A stretch of DNA of 64,000 bases from Sediminihaliea albiluteola (lineage in GTDB: Bacteria > Pseudomonadota > Gammaproteobacteria > Pseudomonadales > Halieaceae), in the NCBI RefSeq assembly GCF_014077625.1, contig NZ_JACFXU010000014.1, forward strand, positions 558,001 to 622,000. The letters run 5' to 3'. The translations under genes and the position numbers were made by a program. Below, in pieces: positions 9,027 through 17,273 of the stretch. Position 1 is the first letter of the stretch. Each line of letters starts with the position of its first letter. The notes under the pieces are model-generated. The model did no database searches and had not been told where the DNA came from. It worked only from the letters and a program-made list of their open reading frames with translations.

Positions 9027-10982
9027 TTAGTTGAAGTGGTAGTCTTCTGGATTCGGTTCTTTGGTCATACGCCAGTAATCAATAATACGAAACGGCAGAT
9101 TAGCGGTGACTCGACCCTGGTCGTTTTTGTACCAGTTACTCACCGCAGGTGAGCCCCAAGCTGTGCCGGCGTTAATCTCATCCACACGCTGGTTGTACTG
9201 GTCGTGAACCGCTTGGCGGCAGTCCATTGCGGCATAATTATTTTCTAGCAAGAGCTTAATACAACGCAGAATATAGTTAACCTGCGACTCGGCGTTATGG
9301 GCAATACTGCCCGCTACCACCAAGTTCGTATTGGGGCCATAGATACAAAATAGGTTAGGAAAATTGGGTACGGTCATACCCAAAAAGGCACGGCCGTTGT
9401 TCTCCCCCCACTGATCGCTCAACTCGATACCCTGACGTCCTGTCACTCGCATCGGAAACAAAAAACGATCGGCATGAAAACCAGTGGCGCATACAATCAC
9501 GTCGACTTCATGCAAGCTACCATCTGTCGTCACCAGACCTCGTGCATCAATTCGCTCAATACCCTCAGTGAGCAACTCCACGTTATCTCGCTGCAAGGCC
9601 GCTAAGTAAGTGCCGTTGTCTTGCAAGATACGCTTACCAAAGGGCGGATAATCCGGAAGCACTTTTTCAAGTAGCGCTGGGTCGCTAAGCTGCGACTCAA
9701 TCCAAGCGCTTAATAGCTTGCGCATATCGTCGTTAGACTGACTGACTGAGTTTTCACTGTGCCAGTTTTCATCCACTAAGGTCTTGTCGTAAACGCCCTC
9801 GATGGACACGTAAAACAGCCAGAAGCGATACCACTTAGAGTAATAAGGTAGCTTTTTCAGCGCCCAGCGCTGAGCAGTGCTGACTTTGTCGTGATACACA
9901 GGGTTGGGGAACATCCATACCGGAGAACGCTGAAACAGCTTGAGCGAAGCGGCCGTTTTGGCAAGCTCGGGAATAATCTGAAAAGCACTGGCGCCGGAGC
10001 CGATGACCGCAACACGCTTGCCTTCAAGACTCACTCCATCAGGCCACGCCGCAGAGTGAAACAGTGGACCGGCAAAACTATCACGCCCGGGGATATCCGG
10101 TAGCTTGGGTCGGTTTAATTGGCCGACCGCAGAGATCACTGCGCAAGCCTCTAAGGTCTCAAGCTGACCATCTGAATTTTTAACCTGAACCTGCCAGCGC
10201 TGACTATTGTCATCAAAACTCGCCTGGACCACTTCGCTGTTGAAGCGGATATGGGATTTAACGCCGTAGCGATCCGCACAGCTATCGAAGTAGGCCCGGA
10301 TATCCTCGGCCAATGGGTAGTAGCACTCCCAGTCGTGATTGGGCTCGAAGGAATAGCTGTAGCTGTGCCCCGGCACATCCACTCGGCATCCTGGGTAGTG
10401 GTTTTCAAACCAAGTGCCACCGACAGCAGAGTTTTTCTCAATCACGATAAAGGGCACACCGGCCTGCCGTAAGCGAATCGCCGCCAACACACCGCCCATA
10501 CCGGCGCCGATAATCACCACGGGAAACTGCGTGGCACGCTGCCGACCGGCCTCACTATCAAAGCGCAAGCCGCGCTGATCGATGCCATCCAAAGCAATTT
10601 CTTCGCGGATAAATGCACGGTACTCATCATCCAAATGATGACCACACATAAAGTCCAGCAACTGGTCCATCACCTCGTCATTGAGCTGAGGCAGCTTACA
10701 ATCATTGGCACGATAGTCGCGGATCACTTCCAGCGCATACTCACAGATGGACTCACCTTGCTCCTTGGTATAGCCACCCTCTAATAGTTCGACAGACTGG
10801 CTACTGGCCTCAACCACATCAATGATCTTGGGAGATGGCCAGCGTGTTAACACAGAGGCATCGCCGCTCATATGGACAATCGACATAATTAAGGCAGGAG
10901 GGTTGAGCTCCTTGAGCATTGCAGCTATCTCTTGCTCACCCTCAACAATCGGCTCAACGCTTGCTTCTAAATGGATCGTCAT
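9027..10982 (-). CDS. Type I Baeyer-Villiger monooxygenase (HAPMO-like)
   Basis: A 651-residue flavoprotein. The FAD-binding GAGMGG motif is at 159-164 and the NADPH-binding GSGASA at 328-333. The type I Baeyer-Villiger fingerprint F-x-G-x-x-x-H-x-x-x-W-P is complete at 303-314. A helical N-terminal extension of about 150 residues precedes the FAD domain; this and the total length match 4-hydroxyacetophenone monooxygenase relatives and not the 540-residue cyclohexanone type. The enzyme inserts one oxygen of O2 next to a ketone to give an ester or lactone, using NADPH. Its neighbours support this: the SDR 34 bases upstream could supply the ketone from an alcohol. Substrate is unknown; cyclic terpenoid or steroid-like ketones are plausible given the other genes. 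Confidence 0.93.
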   Translation of the reverse strand: MTIHLEASVEPIVEGEQEIAAMLKELNPPALIMSIVHMSGDASVLTRWPSPKIIDVVEASSQSVELLEGGYTKEQGESICEYALEVIRDYRANDCKLPQLNDEVMDQLLDFMCGHHLDDEYRAFIREEIALDGIDQRGLRFDSEAGRQRATQFPVVIIGAGMGGVLAAIRLRQAGVPFIVIEKNSAVGGTWFENHYPGCRVDVPGHSYSYSFEPNHDWECYYPLAEDIRAYFDSCADRYGVKSHIRFNSEVVQASFDDNSQRWQVQVKNSDGQLETLEACAVISAVGQLNRPKLPDIPGRDSFAGPLFHSAAWPDGVSLEGKRVAVIGSGASAFQIIPELAKTAASLKLFQRSPVWMFPNPVYHDKVSTAQRWALKKLPYYSKWYRFWLFYVSIEGVYDKTLVDENWHSENSVSQSNDDMRKLLSAWIESQLSDPALLEKVLPDYPPFGKRILQDNGTYLAALQRDNVELLTEGIERIDARGLVTTDGSLHEVDVIVCATGFHADRFLFPMRVTGRQGIELSDQWGENNGRAFLGMTVPNFPNLFCIYGPNTNLVVAGSIAHNAESQVNYILRCIKLLLENNYAAMDCRQAVHDQYNQRVDEINAGTAWGSPAVSNWYKNDQGRVTANLPFRIIDYWRMTKEPNPEDYHFN

Positions 10983-11016
10983 AGTTCTTCCCTGTATTTA
11001 CCATCAACTAGCCCCC

Positions 11017-11769
11017 TTACTGGATAACTAGTCCACCATCCACAGCTAGGGCGTGACCTGTGACATAGGAAGCCTGTGCGCTGCACAACCATATCACCGC
11101 TTCAGCGATATCATTGGCTGAAGCCACTCGACCAATCGGATGGTTGGCTGCCACCATATCTTTCAACCCTGGATCCCCGAGGTTATCCGCCAACATTTGT
11201 GTATCCACAGCACCGGGGCACACCGCGTTGATAGCAATGCCCTGACTGGCATACTGCAAGGCGCTCGCCTTGGTCAGGCCCACTACTGCGTGCTTACTAG
11301 CTGTATAGGCTGGCTTATTAGCAACCCCTACAAGGCCAGCTGCCGAGCCCATATTGACAATAGCACCACCGCCTGTGCGCAACATTTCCTCAATTTCATA
11401 TTTAAGGCAAAGGAAAACCCCCTTCACATTCACGGCTAATATGCTGTCTATGGTTCGCTCTTCCCAAGTAGCCGTGGGAGCCACCTCTGGGTCGATACCG
11501 GCATTGTTGACGGCGATATCTAAACGCCCAAATGAAGTCACTGCTGCTTTCACCATAGCAGCTACCGAGGCGCCATCACTGACATCGCAGCGCACAAACT
11601 CTGCCTGGCCGCCGGCCGCGCGTATATCTGCTGCGGTTTGCTCACCTGCTGGCGCCATATCTGCTACCACCACCCGAGCCCCGCGCTCAGCTAACATCAT
11701 GGCGACCGAACGCCCTATGCCGTTAGCAGCACCGGTCACTAGGGCTACCTTGTCTGCAAATTGTGTCAC
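11017..11769 (-). CDS. Short-chain dehydrogenase/reductase (SDR)
   Basis: A 250-residue classical SDR with TGAANGIG, NNAG, a GSAAG serine strand, YTASK active-site pair and the C-terminal SYVTGHALAVDGG motif. The aspartate after the second strand (VVVADMAP) favours NAD(H), so it probably oxidises an alcohol to a ketone. It is the first gene of the minus-strand cluster and lies 34 bases before the Baeyer-Villiger gene. The natural reading is alcohol to ketone here, then ketone to ester by the next enzyme. The upstream 359-base gap should contain the cluster promoter. Confidence 0.9.
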   Translation of the reverse strand: MTQFADKVALVTGAANGIGRSVAMMLAERGARVVVADMAPAGEQTAADIRAAGGQAEFVRCDVSDGASVAAMVKAAVTSFGRLDIAVNNAGIDPEVAPTATWEERTIDSILAVNVKGVFLCLKYEIEEMLRTGGGAIVNMGSAAGLVGVANKPAYTASKHAVVGLTKASALQYASQGIAINAVCPGAVDTQMLADNLGDPGLKDMVAANHPIGRVASANDIAEAVIWLCSAQASYVTGHALAVDGGLVIQ

Positions 11770-12128
11770 TTGTGAAACTCCTTTAATTCAATCAGCCTGC
11801 GGCAGATGCTTAACTATCCAAGGCGGACGTCACAGCCAAGGCTTGAGGCTTATTAATCAATAATGGCACTGCTGCTACTGCCAAGCGCAGCCGCACGAAA
11901 CAAGCAACAAAGATTTACCTGTCACTTATCTTTTAAGGTGCTTAGAAAGGTAAGACTTTTCTAAAACGAGTCTATCAGCCTAAAGGTCTGAATACAGACG
12001 CCAGTGGCGCAGTAAAGAATACTGCGCACGCTTTTTAAGGTAGCGAGTCATCGGGGAAACAATGACGGGGCGGGCGATGAGATCACGGCTCAGTGAGCTG
12101 CCAGCCAACAACACACTTAAGTCACTGA
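11770..12128. other. Intergenic region with tandem hairpins, no gene seen
   Basis: This 359-base stretch lies between two minus-strand genes. It should include the promoter of the catabolic cluster and the 3' end of the EamA transcript. It holds two adjacent inverted repeats: GTCTG-aata-CAGAC at about 11986-11999 and a longer one at 12007-12027 described separately. A plus-strand reading frame across 11354-11863 is a shadow of the SDR. Confidence 0.5.
12007..12036 (+). terminator. Terminator-like hairpin in plus orientation
   Basis: GCGCAGT and ACTGCGC pair perfectly around a 7-base loop (12007-12027). Five T residues follow at 12032-12036 on the plus strand. The T-run is on the wrong side for the flanking minus-strand genes, so either it ends an unseen plus-strand RNA or the T-run is coincidental. 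Confidence 0.4.
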
Positions 12129-12989
12129 TTAAGTCTTTCTGTATCGATGAAAGCGATAGATCGACAGAGCGATACTGGAGCCCACCACAAGTGCCGCACC
12201 GAATAGCTTTTGTAGCGTAATTTCCTCACCGAGAAACACAAGACTGCCGATCATAGCGAGCGGCAAGTACAGGTAGTAGATCATGCTCGAATACAGAGCG
12301 GGTAACTCGGTACTGGTTTTGACCCACAAGCCATGCGCTATCACGGTACACAAAAGTCCCAGCATGAGCAGCTGGTATACATCGGCTTGCGTGAGGTTCC
12401 AGTCTGACCGAGGCCACAGGGGCAAAAAGAATAACAGCGCGAAGAAAAATTGCCCCCAAGTCCGCTCTAAAGTCGGGATACTACTAGCCCTTTGATGCAG
12501 CAGTGGCAACACTGCATACAACAGCGCACTGAACAAGCCTACGGCCATACCACGACTACTGTCGTCGTCAAAAGACAAACTTGGTGACACGATGAGACAG
12601 CCGGCAAAACAGCAGGCAACGGCCAAGCAATCGATCTTGCTAATCCGCTCACCATTAAACAACCAGGCCAGCAACATGTACTGCACGCCGTAGGTCGTGA
12701 TGGCTAGAGCGGCCACTGAGGAGGTCGATACTTTAATGCTGATGAAATAGCTCAGCCAGTGTACGGCAAACACCAAGCCGATCAGCAACAATTGCAGCCA
12801 CTGAGTCAAACTGAGGCGCCATAACTTGCCTTGCCAAATTGCCAAGGGACTGAAAGCTAATAGCGCAATACCGAGCCGTGAGAAGGCAACCGTCACTTCG
12901 TTAGCAGTAGTGGCCTTAATCAAGACCGGGGCCGAAGACATCGCTGCAATAGCACAAAGCGCGATGATAATTAGCCGCGTATGGGCCAT
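12129..12989 (-). CDS. EamA/DMT-family membrane transporter
   Basis: A 286-residue inner-membrane protein with about ten hydrophobic segments in two five-helix halves, typical of the drug/metabolite transporter superfamily (EamA repeats). The first repeat includes FSRLGIALLAFSPLAIW and WLSYFISIKVSTSSVAAL, the second starts after the SLSFDDDSSRG linker. Such proteins export amino acids, nucleosides or small metabolites; the substrate cannot be inferred. The N-terminal helix could be read as a signal peptide but functions as the first membrane segment. It stands alone. Confidence 0.85.
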   Translation of the reverse strand: MAHTRLIIIALCAIAAMSSAPVLIKATTANEVTVAFSRLGIALLAFSPLAIWQGKLWRLSLTQWLQLLLIGLVFAVHWLSYFISIKVSTSSVAALAITTYGVQYMLLAWLFNGERISKIDCLAVACCFAGCLIVSPSLSFDDDSSRGMAVGLFSALLYAVLPLLHQRASSIPTLERTWGQFFFALLFFLPLWPRSDWNLTQADVYQLLMLGLLCTVIAHGLWVKTSTELPALYSSMIYYLYLPLAMIGSLVFLGEEITLQKLFGAALVVGSSIALSIYRFHRYRKT

Positions 12990-13078
12990 GCTAGCTCTCT
13001 ATTACCGCGGATACTATTCAGCTAAAACCACCTTATTAGCTCTTGCTCAGGGCAAGTGCTATGGCTTGGTCATACTTT

Positions 13079-13111
13079 AGAAAAAAGAATGGCGGCCCCA
13101 ATGAGGCCGCC
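13079..13111 (-). terminator. Rho-independent terminator of lectin gene
   Basis: Read on the minus strand, a perfect 7-bp GC-only stem (GGCGGCC and GGCCGCC) with a 7-base loop is followed by a T-rich tract (the plus strand shows six A at 13081-13086). It begins 19 bases after the stop codon of the lectin gene at 13131 and is a good intrinsic terminator. Confidence 0.8.
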
Positions 13112-13130
13112 AAACTTTCCGCTCGGCCTA

Positions 13131-13601
13131 TTAGTTCCAGACCTGGCGCGGTGCGTCGTTGCACTGTGCAGGAATGACATTAGCGCCGGCTACTAAATTA
13201 CCTTGGAATTGCAGACACTGCTGCAAGTTATTCACTAAACGCTTTTTGTCATCGTGTTGCCACTGCTGGTTTTTTGCCGCACTGCACTTTTGCAGTACAG
13301 CGGCGCCATTAGCAATACCAAGACAGCGCCCATCACTGGCCACTAACTGCTGCTGTTCATTACTTGTCCAGTTTTGCTTAGCCTCCTTATCGTTACAGGC
13401 CTTAAGCACTGCTCTGGGACCGGTACTGTCTAAGCACAAGCCAGCGCCGGCGCGATACAGCCGCTTACTTTCAGCTTGTTCGACTATTTTGTGGCCCTCT
13501 TGCTGCATCGCTTTGAGAGCCTCCTTGTTAAAGCTCACTGCATTTACGGCAGGCGCCGCTGTTGCTACTAGCAAAGCGATTAACATGTATGCTGGTTTCA
13601 T
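13131..13601 (-). CDS. Secreted ricin-type beta-trefoil (QxW) lectin
   Basis: A 156-residue protein with a signal peptide (1-21, cleavage after AVNA). The rest is one beta-trefoil made of three repeats, each with a CL(D/G/Q) start and a Q-x-W end: KQNWT, NQQWQ and RQVWN. Six cysteines sit as one pair per repeat, the usual ricin B pattern. There is no catalytic domain, so this is a free-standing sugar-binding module in the periplasm or outside the cell. A 30-residue charged helical stretch follows the signal peptide and precedes the first repeat. The ligand is unknown. Its start region is divergent from tamB, 101 bases apart. Confidence 0.85.
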   Translation of the reverse strand: MKPAYMLIALLVATAAPAVNAVSFNKEALKAMQQEGHKIVEQAESKRLYRAGAGLCLDSTGPRAVLKACNDKEAKQNWTSNEQQQLVASDGRCLGIANGAAVLQKCSAAKNQQWQHDDKKRLVNNLQQCLQFQGNLVAGANVIPAQCNDAPRQVWN

Positions 13602-13702
13602 TGCTCTCTTCCTTTCACTACTATGGTCAATTGATGTTATAAGCTAACTGCTACTGGCTAGACTAACAAGCCCAGCCCAAGCTACTCTGGACGACTGTAA
13701 CT

Positions 13703-16700
13703 GTGCGCCTCGCAGCTAAAATAGCCCTCATCCTCTGCCTTACATTACTGTTGCTGACCGCAATTGTCGCCGCTTTGTTGGCAACCCAGCCAGGCACTCA
13801 GTTCCTCGCGCAGCAAGCTCAACGCGCATTCCCTGACTCCTTACAATGGCGCGAACTCTCAGGCTCGCTGCTAGGACCACTTCAGCTACATGGCCTACAT
13901 TTCTCACAGCCAGGGCTGGAAGCCAATGCAGAGGCTATTTACTTCGACTGGCAAGCTAGCGATTTGTTCAATGGTCGAGTCAAACTGACTCAACTTGAGG
14001 TGGAGGGCTTACGCATCACCCTGTCCCCCAACGAAGCCAGCCCCCCGGGTGAAGCCTTTAGCCCCGCCGCAATAAAGCCGCCACTGGACATCGCTCTACA
14101 CGGTATAAAACTGCGCAATCTAGAAATTGTTCAAGCCGATCAAGCGCCGCTGATCATTGATGCCATTGAACTTGATGCCACACTCGTCGGCGACAGGCTC
14201 CAGCTGCACCAACTCGCACTGCGCCTACCCCAAGGTGGCATCAAGGCGACAGGGCAAACAGCTCTGCGGGACCAGATGCCGCTACAGCTGAAGGTCAATT
14301 GGGGCTGGTTACTAGAATCTGAGCTGGCCGACAACACGCCAATGAATGGCGAGCTAAGCCTAGAGGGTACTATTGCTTGGCATGAGGCTATTGGCTTCAA
14401 TATCGCCTATGGCTTGTTGGTCAACGAAGTCCAGCAGCTCTCTCCCGACCTTCCCGCCCAGCTCAAGTTACAAGGCGAGATAGCGGGTCACTGGGGGAAT
14501 GAGCGCCTAGCACTTGAACAAGCTAGCTTAGCATTGGCAGAGACCGCGCTGACGCTAAACCTGAAGGGCGACCTAGTGCTCGCCGCCGATGCCCCACCGG
14601 GCTTTGATTTGCAATTGCAGTGGCTAGGTCTGCAATGGCCCTTAATTGGCGACAGCCCCCAGCTCAGCAGTGCCACTGGCAATCTCGCGATCTCTGGAGA
14701 TACAGACTCCTACCTGTTGCAGCTCACTACTGGCCTGAGCGGCGCGGACATTCCCCCAAGTCAGTGGTGGATTGATGGCAAAGGCGACCTCAATCACCTA
14801 GAGCTCAATGCACTCAAGGGCGAATTGCTAGGAGGGCAACTCGAGGCCCAGGGCTGGCTGGAGTGGCTGCCCTTTCCACGCTGGCAGTTGCAGGTGACGG
14901 CTAGTGATTTGAATCCAGCACAGCTGCAACAAGATCTCGACGGGCAATTAGCACTTACTCTACAGAGCCAGGGGCAGATGGCAAGCGAGCAGCCGCTGCA
15001 TGCAGAGCTCCAGCTTCAGTCGCTCAAAGGGACACTACAAGGGCGAACATTTGATGCCAGTGCAGCCCTCTCGATAGAGGGTGAGGTAGCGCAATTAAGC
15101 CAACTGAATTTGGCCAGCGAGGGCAACACAGTTAGCGCCTCTGGCCTAGTTTCTGCCGCAGAGCTCGACCTGCACTGGCAAGTGGACGCGCCCAAGCCCG
15201 GCGCCTTACTGGCAGGCGCCGCCGGCAAGTTGCAGGCCTCTGGGATAGTCAAGGGCAGCCTCGAGACGCCGCGCCTCAAAGCTCAACTAGCCGCTCAAGA
15301 GCTCGGCTTCGAGAGCCTAAGATTAGCTAGTCTAAATGCAGACTTGCAGGCGAGCTTAGGCAAGGATGCCCCCCTAAACCTCACACTGCTCACCGGCCCA
15401 GTGCTGGACGGCGACCAAAGCCTACTCCAATCACTGCAGCTCAATATAAGCGGCAGCACATCGCAACAGCACTTAACTCTGGCCCTAGACCGCGATGCAG
15501 AGCAAGTCACTGTGGCGCTGCAAGGCAAGCCGGAGGCAGACTTCAGCCACTGGCAGGGTATGCTCACTGAGCTATCGCTACATACGGAAACTTACGGCGA
15601 CTGGCAACTCGAAGAAGCCAGCCCCCTGTCGCTGAGTGCCGAGCAAGTGAGCCTTGGCAACAGCTGCTTACAACAGCTCGCTGGCCCGGCGAAATTCTGT
15701 AGCGAAGCCGCCTGGTCGCAGCTTACAGGCAGCCAACTGCATGCCCAGTGGCGGGATCTGTCAATCGCCTTGCTAAGCCCCGCCCTCAGTGGTGATTTAA
15801 GCGGCCACCTCACAGGGAGCCTAGCGGCCAATGGCCTGCTCAGAGCCAATGCGGCAATAACACTGTCAGAAGGTCAGGTACTGGTCGAACTTCCCGAAGG
15901 ACTTGAGCCGCTCACCCATGGCGGCGCCCAAGTGGACATGCGTATCGACGACGCAGGACTCAGGGCACAAGCCAGTTTTGCTGCACCACAACAAGGCAGC
16001 CTCAACGCCAGTCTGAGCTTACCGCAACTCAAGTCGTTGCCCTTAAAGCAAGACCAGCCCTTGAGTGGGCAGCTGCAGGCTGCCCTACCCGACCTCAGCG
16101 GCATAGCCGCTTGGGTTCCAGCTCTCTCTGCAGCCAGTGGACGCCTGAATGCGCAAATCGACCTGTCTGGCATGCTGCAACAGCCACAAATTAAGGGCGA
16201 ACTTGAGCTGGCAGAAGCCAGCGCAGATATCCCAGCAGCGGGACTTAAGCTGCGCCAAATTGATTTGCGTGCCATCAACGACCCCGAGCAGCCCGAACAA
16301 GTGGATATCAGTGGTGGCCTAGTATCGGGTGATGGCCGCTTGGATATCGTCGGCACAGCGAAGCTGAGCGATCAGGAACTAGCACTGGCGCTCAAAGGCG
16401 ACAGGCTGCTGGTATTTAATAGCCGCGATGCCCGCGTACTGCTGTCACCGGATCTGAGCATCGCCTGGGCTGAGCAGACCCTTAAGCTGCGCGGCACGCT
16501 AGATATACCGCGCGCCGATATCACACCAAAACTGGACTTGCGCCCGAGTACTATGCCCGCAGAACAACAGGCTGCGGAGATGACGGCCCATGTCATTGCC
16601 CCCTCCTCCGATGTGGTCATCATCAATGCTCCGCTCGAGACCGGTGGCCAGCTTAGAAGTGTAAGAGCTCCTTTTCGTATCGACAGCCAGGTGCGCGTCA

Positions 16701-17269
16701 CCCTGGGCGACCGGGTGAGCGTCAGTGCACTGGGCTTTATCAGTCGTATTAGCGGCTCTGTCAGCTTTACCAACAGCCCCAAGCAGCGCAGTTTAATACC
16801 CCGTGCCAATGGCCTGCTGTCACTCGAAGATGGCACCTTTCGCGCCTTCGGACAGGACCTCGAGATCCAAACTGGGCAACTTATTTTTGCCAACGTAGCC
16901 GCCACGTCACCGGAGCTCAACCTGCGGGCGGTACGCTGGATCAATAACGACCCTCAAGTCACCGCAGCCGGAGTGCTGGTCACCGGCAAGGTCACTGAAC
17001 CGAAATTAGAACTGTTTTCCCGACCACAATTGGAGCCCACTGAGATCCAGTCCTACTTGCTCACAGGCCGTTCTGCTGCCAACCGCGACACGGTACTCAG
17101 CTACGGCACTTACCTCCATCCGCGAGTGTATGTGGGTTATGGTTACAACCTGATCCAAGATACCGGCGAGTTCAACAGTCTGTTTACGATTACACCTCGC
17201 TATGGGGTGGGCATTGATGTGGGCGAGGCTGACAACAATATTAACCTCACTTTTACCCATGAGAACTAG
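13703..17269 (+). CDS. tamB: Translocation and assembly module subunit TamB
   Basis: A 1188-residue protein that starts at a GTG. Residues 5-27 form a signal anchor; then comes a very long repetitive beta region (AsmA-like, about 30-850) rich in LxLxG patterns, ending in the conserved TamB C-terminal domain (DUF490, about 850-1188). TamB spans the periplasm as a beta-taco groove, works with the Omp85 protein TamA, and is implicated in outer membrane protein assembly and, with YhdP and YdbH, in phospholipid transport. E. coli TamB is 1259 residues, so length fits. The C-terminal TxEN end is in keeping with docking to TamA. Gene order here is tamB then tamA, 4 bases apart, the reverse of E. coli. 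Confidence 0.93.
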   Translation: MRLAAKIALILCLTLLLLTAIVAALLATQPGTQFLAQQAQRAFPDSLQWRELSGSLLGPLQLHGLHFSQPGLEANAEAIYFDWQASDLFNGRVKLTQLEVEGLRITLSPNEASPPGEAFSPAAIKPPLDIALHGIKLRNLEIVQADQAPLIIDAIELDATLVGDRLQLHQLALRLPQGGIKATGQTALRDQMPLQLKVNWGWLLESELADNTPMNGELSLEGTIAWHEAIGFNIAYGLLVNEVQQLSPDLPAQLKLQGEIAGHWGNERLALEQASLALAETALTLNLKGDLVLAADAPPGFDLQLQWLGLQWPLIGDSPQLSSATGNLAISGDTDSYLLQLTTGLSGADIPPSQWWIDGKGDLNHLELNALKGELLGGQLEAQGWLEWLPFPRWQLQVTASDLNPAQLQQDLDGQLALTLQSQGQMASEQPLHAELQLQSLKGTLQGRTFDASAALSIEGEVAQLSQLNLASEGNTVSASGLVSAAELDLHWQVDAPKPGALLAGAAGKLQASGIVKGSLETPRLKAQLAAQELGFESLRLASLNADLQASLGKDAPLNLTLLTGPVLDGDQSLLQSLQLNISGSTSQQHLTLALDRDAEQVTVALQGKPEADFSHWQGMLTELSLHTETYGDWQLEEASPLSLSAEQVSLGNSCLQQLAGPAKFCSEAAWSQLTGSQLHAQWRDLSIALLSPALSGDLSGHLTGSLAANGLLRANAAITLSEGQVLVELPEGLEPLTHGGAQVDMRIDDAGLRAQASFAAPQQGSLNASLSLPQLKSLPLKQDQPLSGQLQAALPDLSGIAAWVPALSAASGRLNAQIDLSGMLQQPQIKGELELAEASADIPAAGLKLRQIDLRAINDPEQPEQVDISGGLVSGDGRLDIVGTAKLSDQELALALKGDRLLVFNSRDARVLLSPDLSIAWAEQTLKLRGTLDIPRADITPKLDLRPSTMPAEQQAAEMTAHVIAPSSDVVIINAPLETGGQLRSVRAPFRIDSQVRVTLGDRVSVSALGFISRISGSVSFTNSPKQRSLIPRANGLLSLEDGTFRAFGQDLEIQTGQLIFANVAATSPELNLRAVRWINNDPQVTAAGVLVTGKVTEPKLELFSRPQLEPTEIQSYLLTGRSAANRDTVLSYGTYLHPRVYVGYGYNLIQDTGEFNSLFTITPRYGVGIDVGEADNNINLTFTHEN

Positions 17270-17273
17270 CATC

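Noticed and set aside
13159-13647. 162-codon plus-strand frame opposite the lectin gene
   Set aside because: Shadow of the cysteine- and glutamine-rich lectin; unusual composition and no ribosome binding site.
14140-16944. Long minus-strand frames inside tamB
   Set aside because: Frames rich in serine and leucine arise from the repetitive tamB codons; none has motifs or a start signal.
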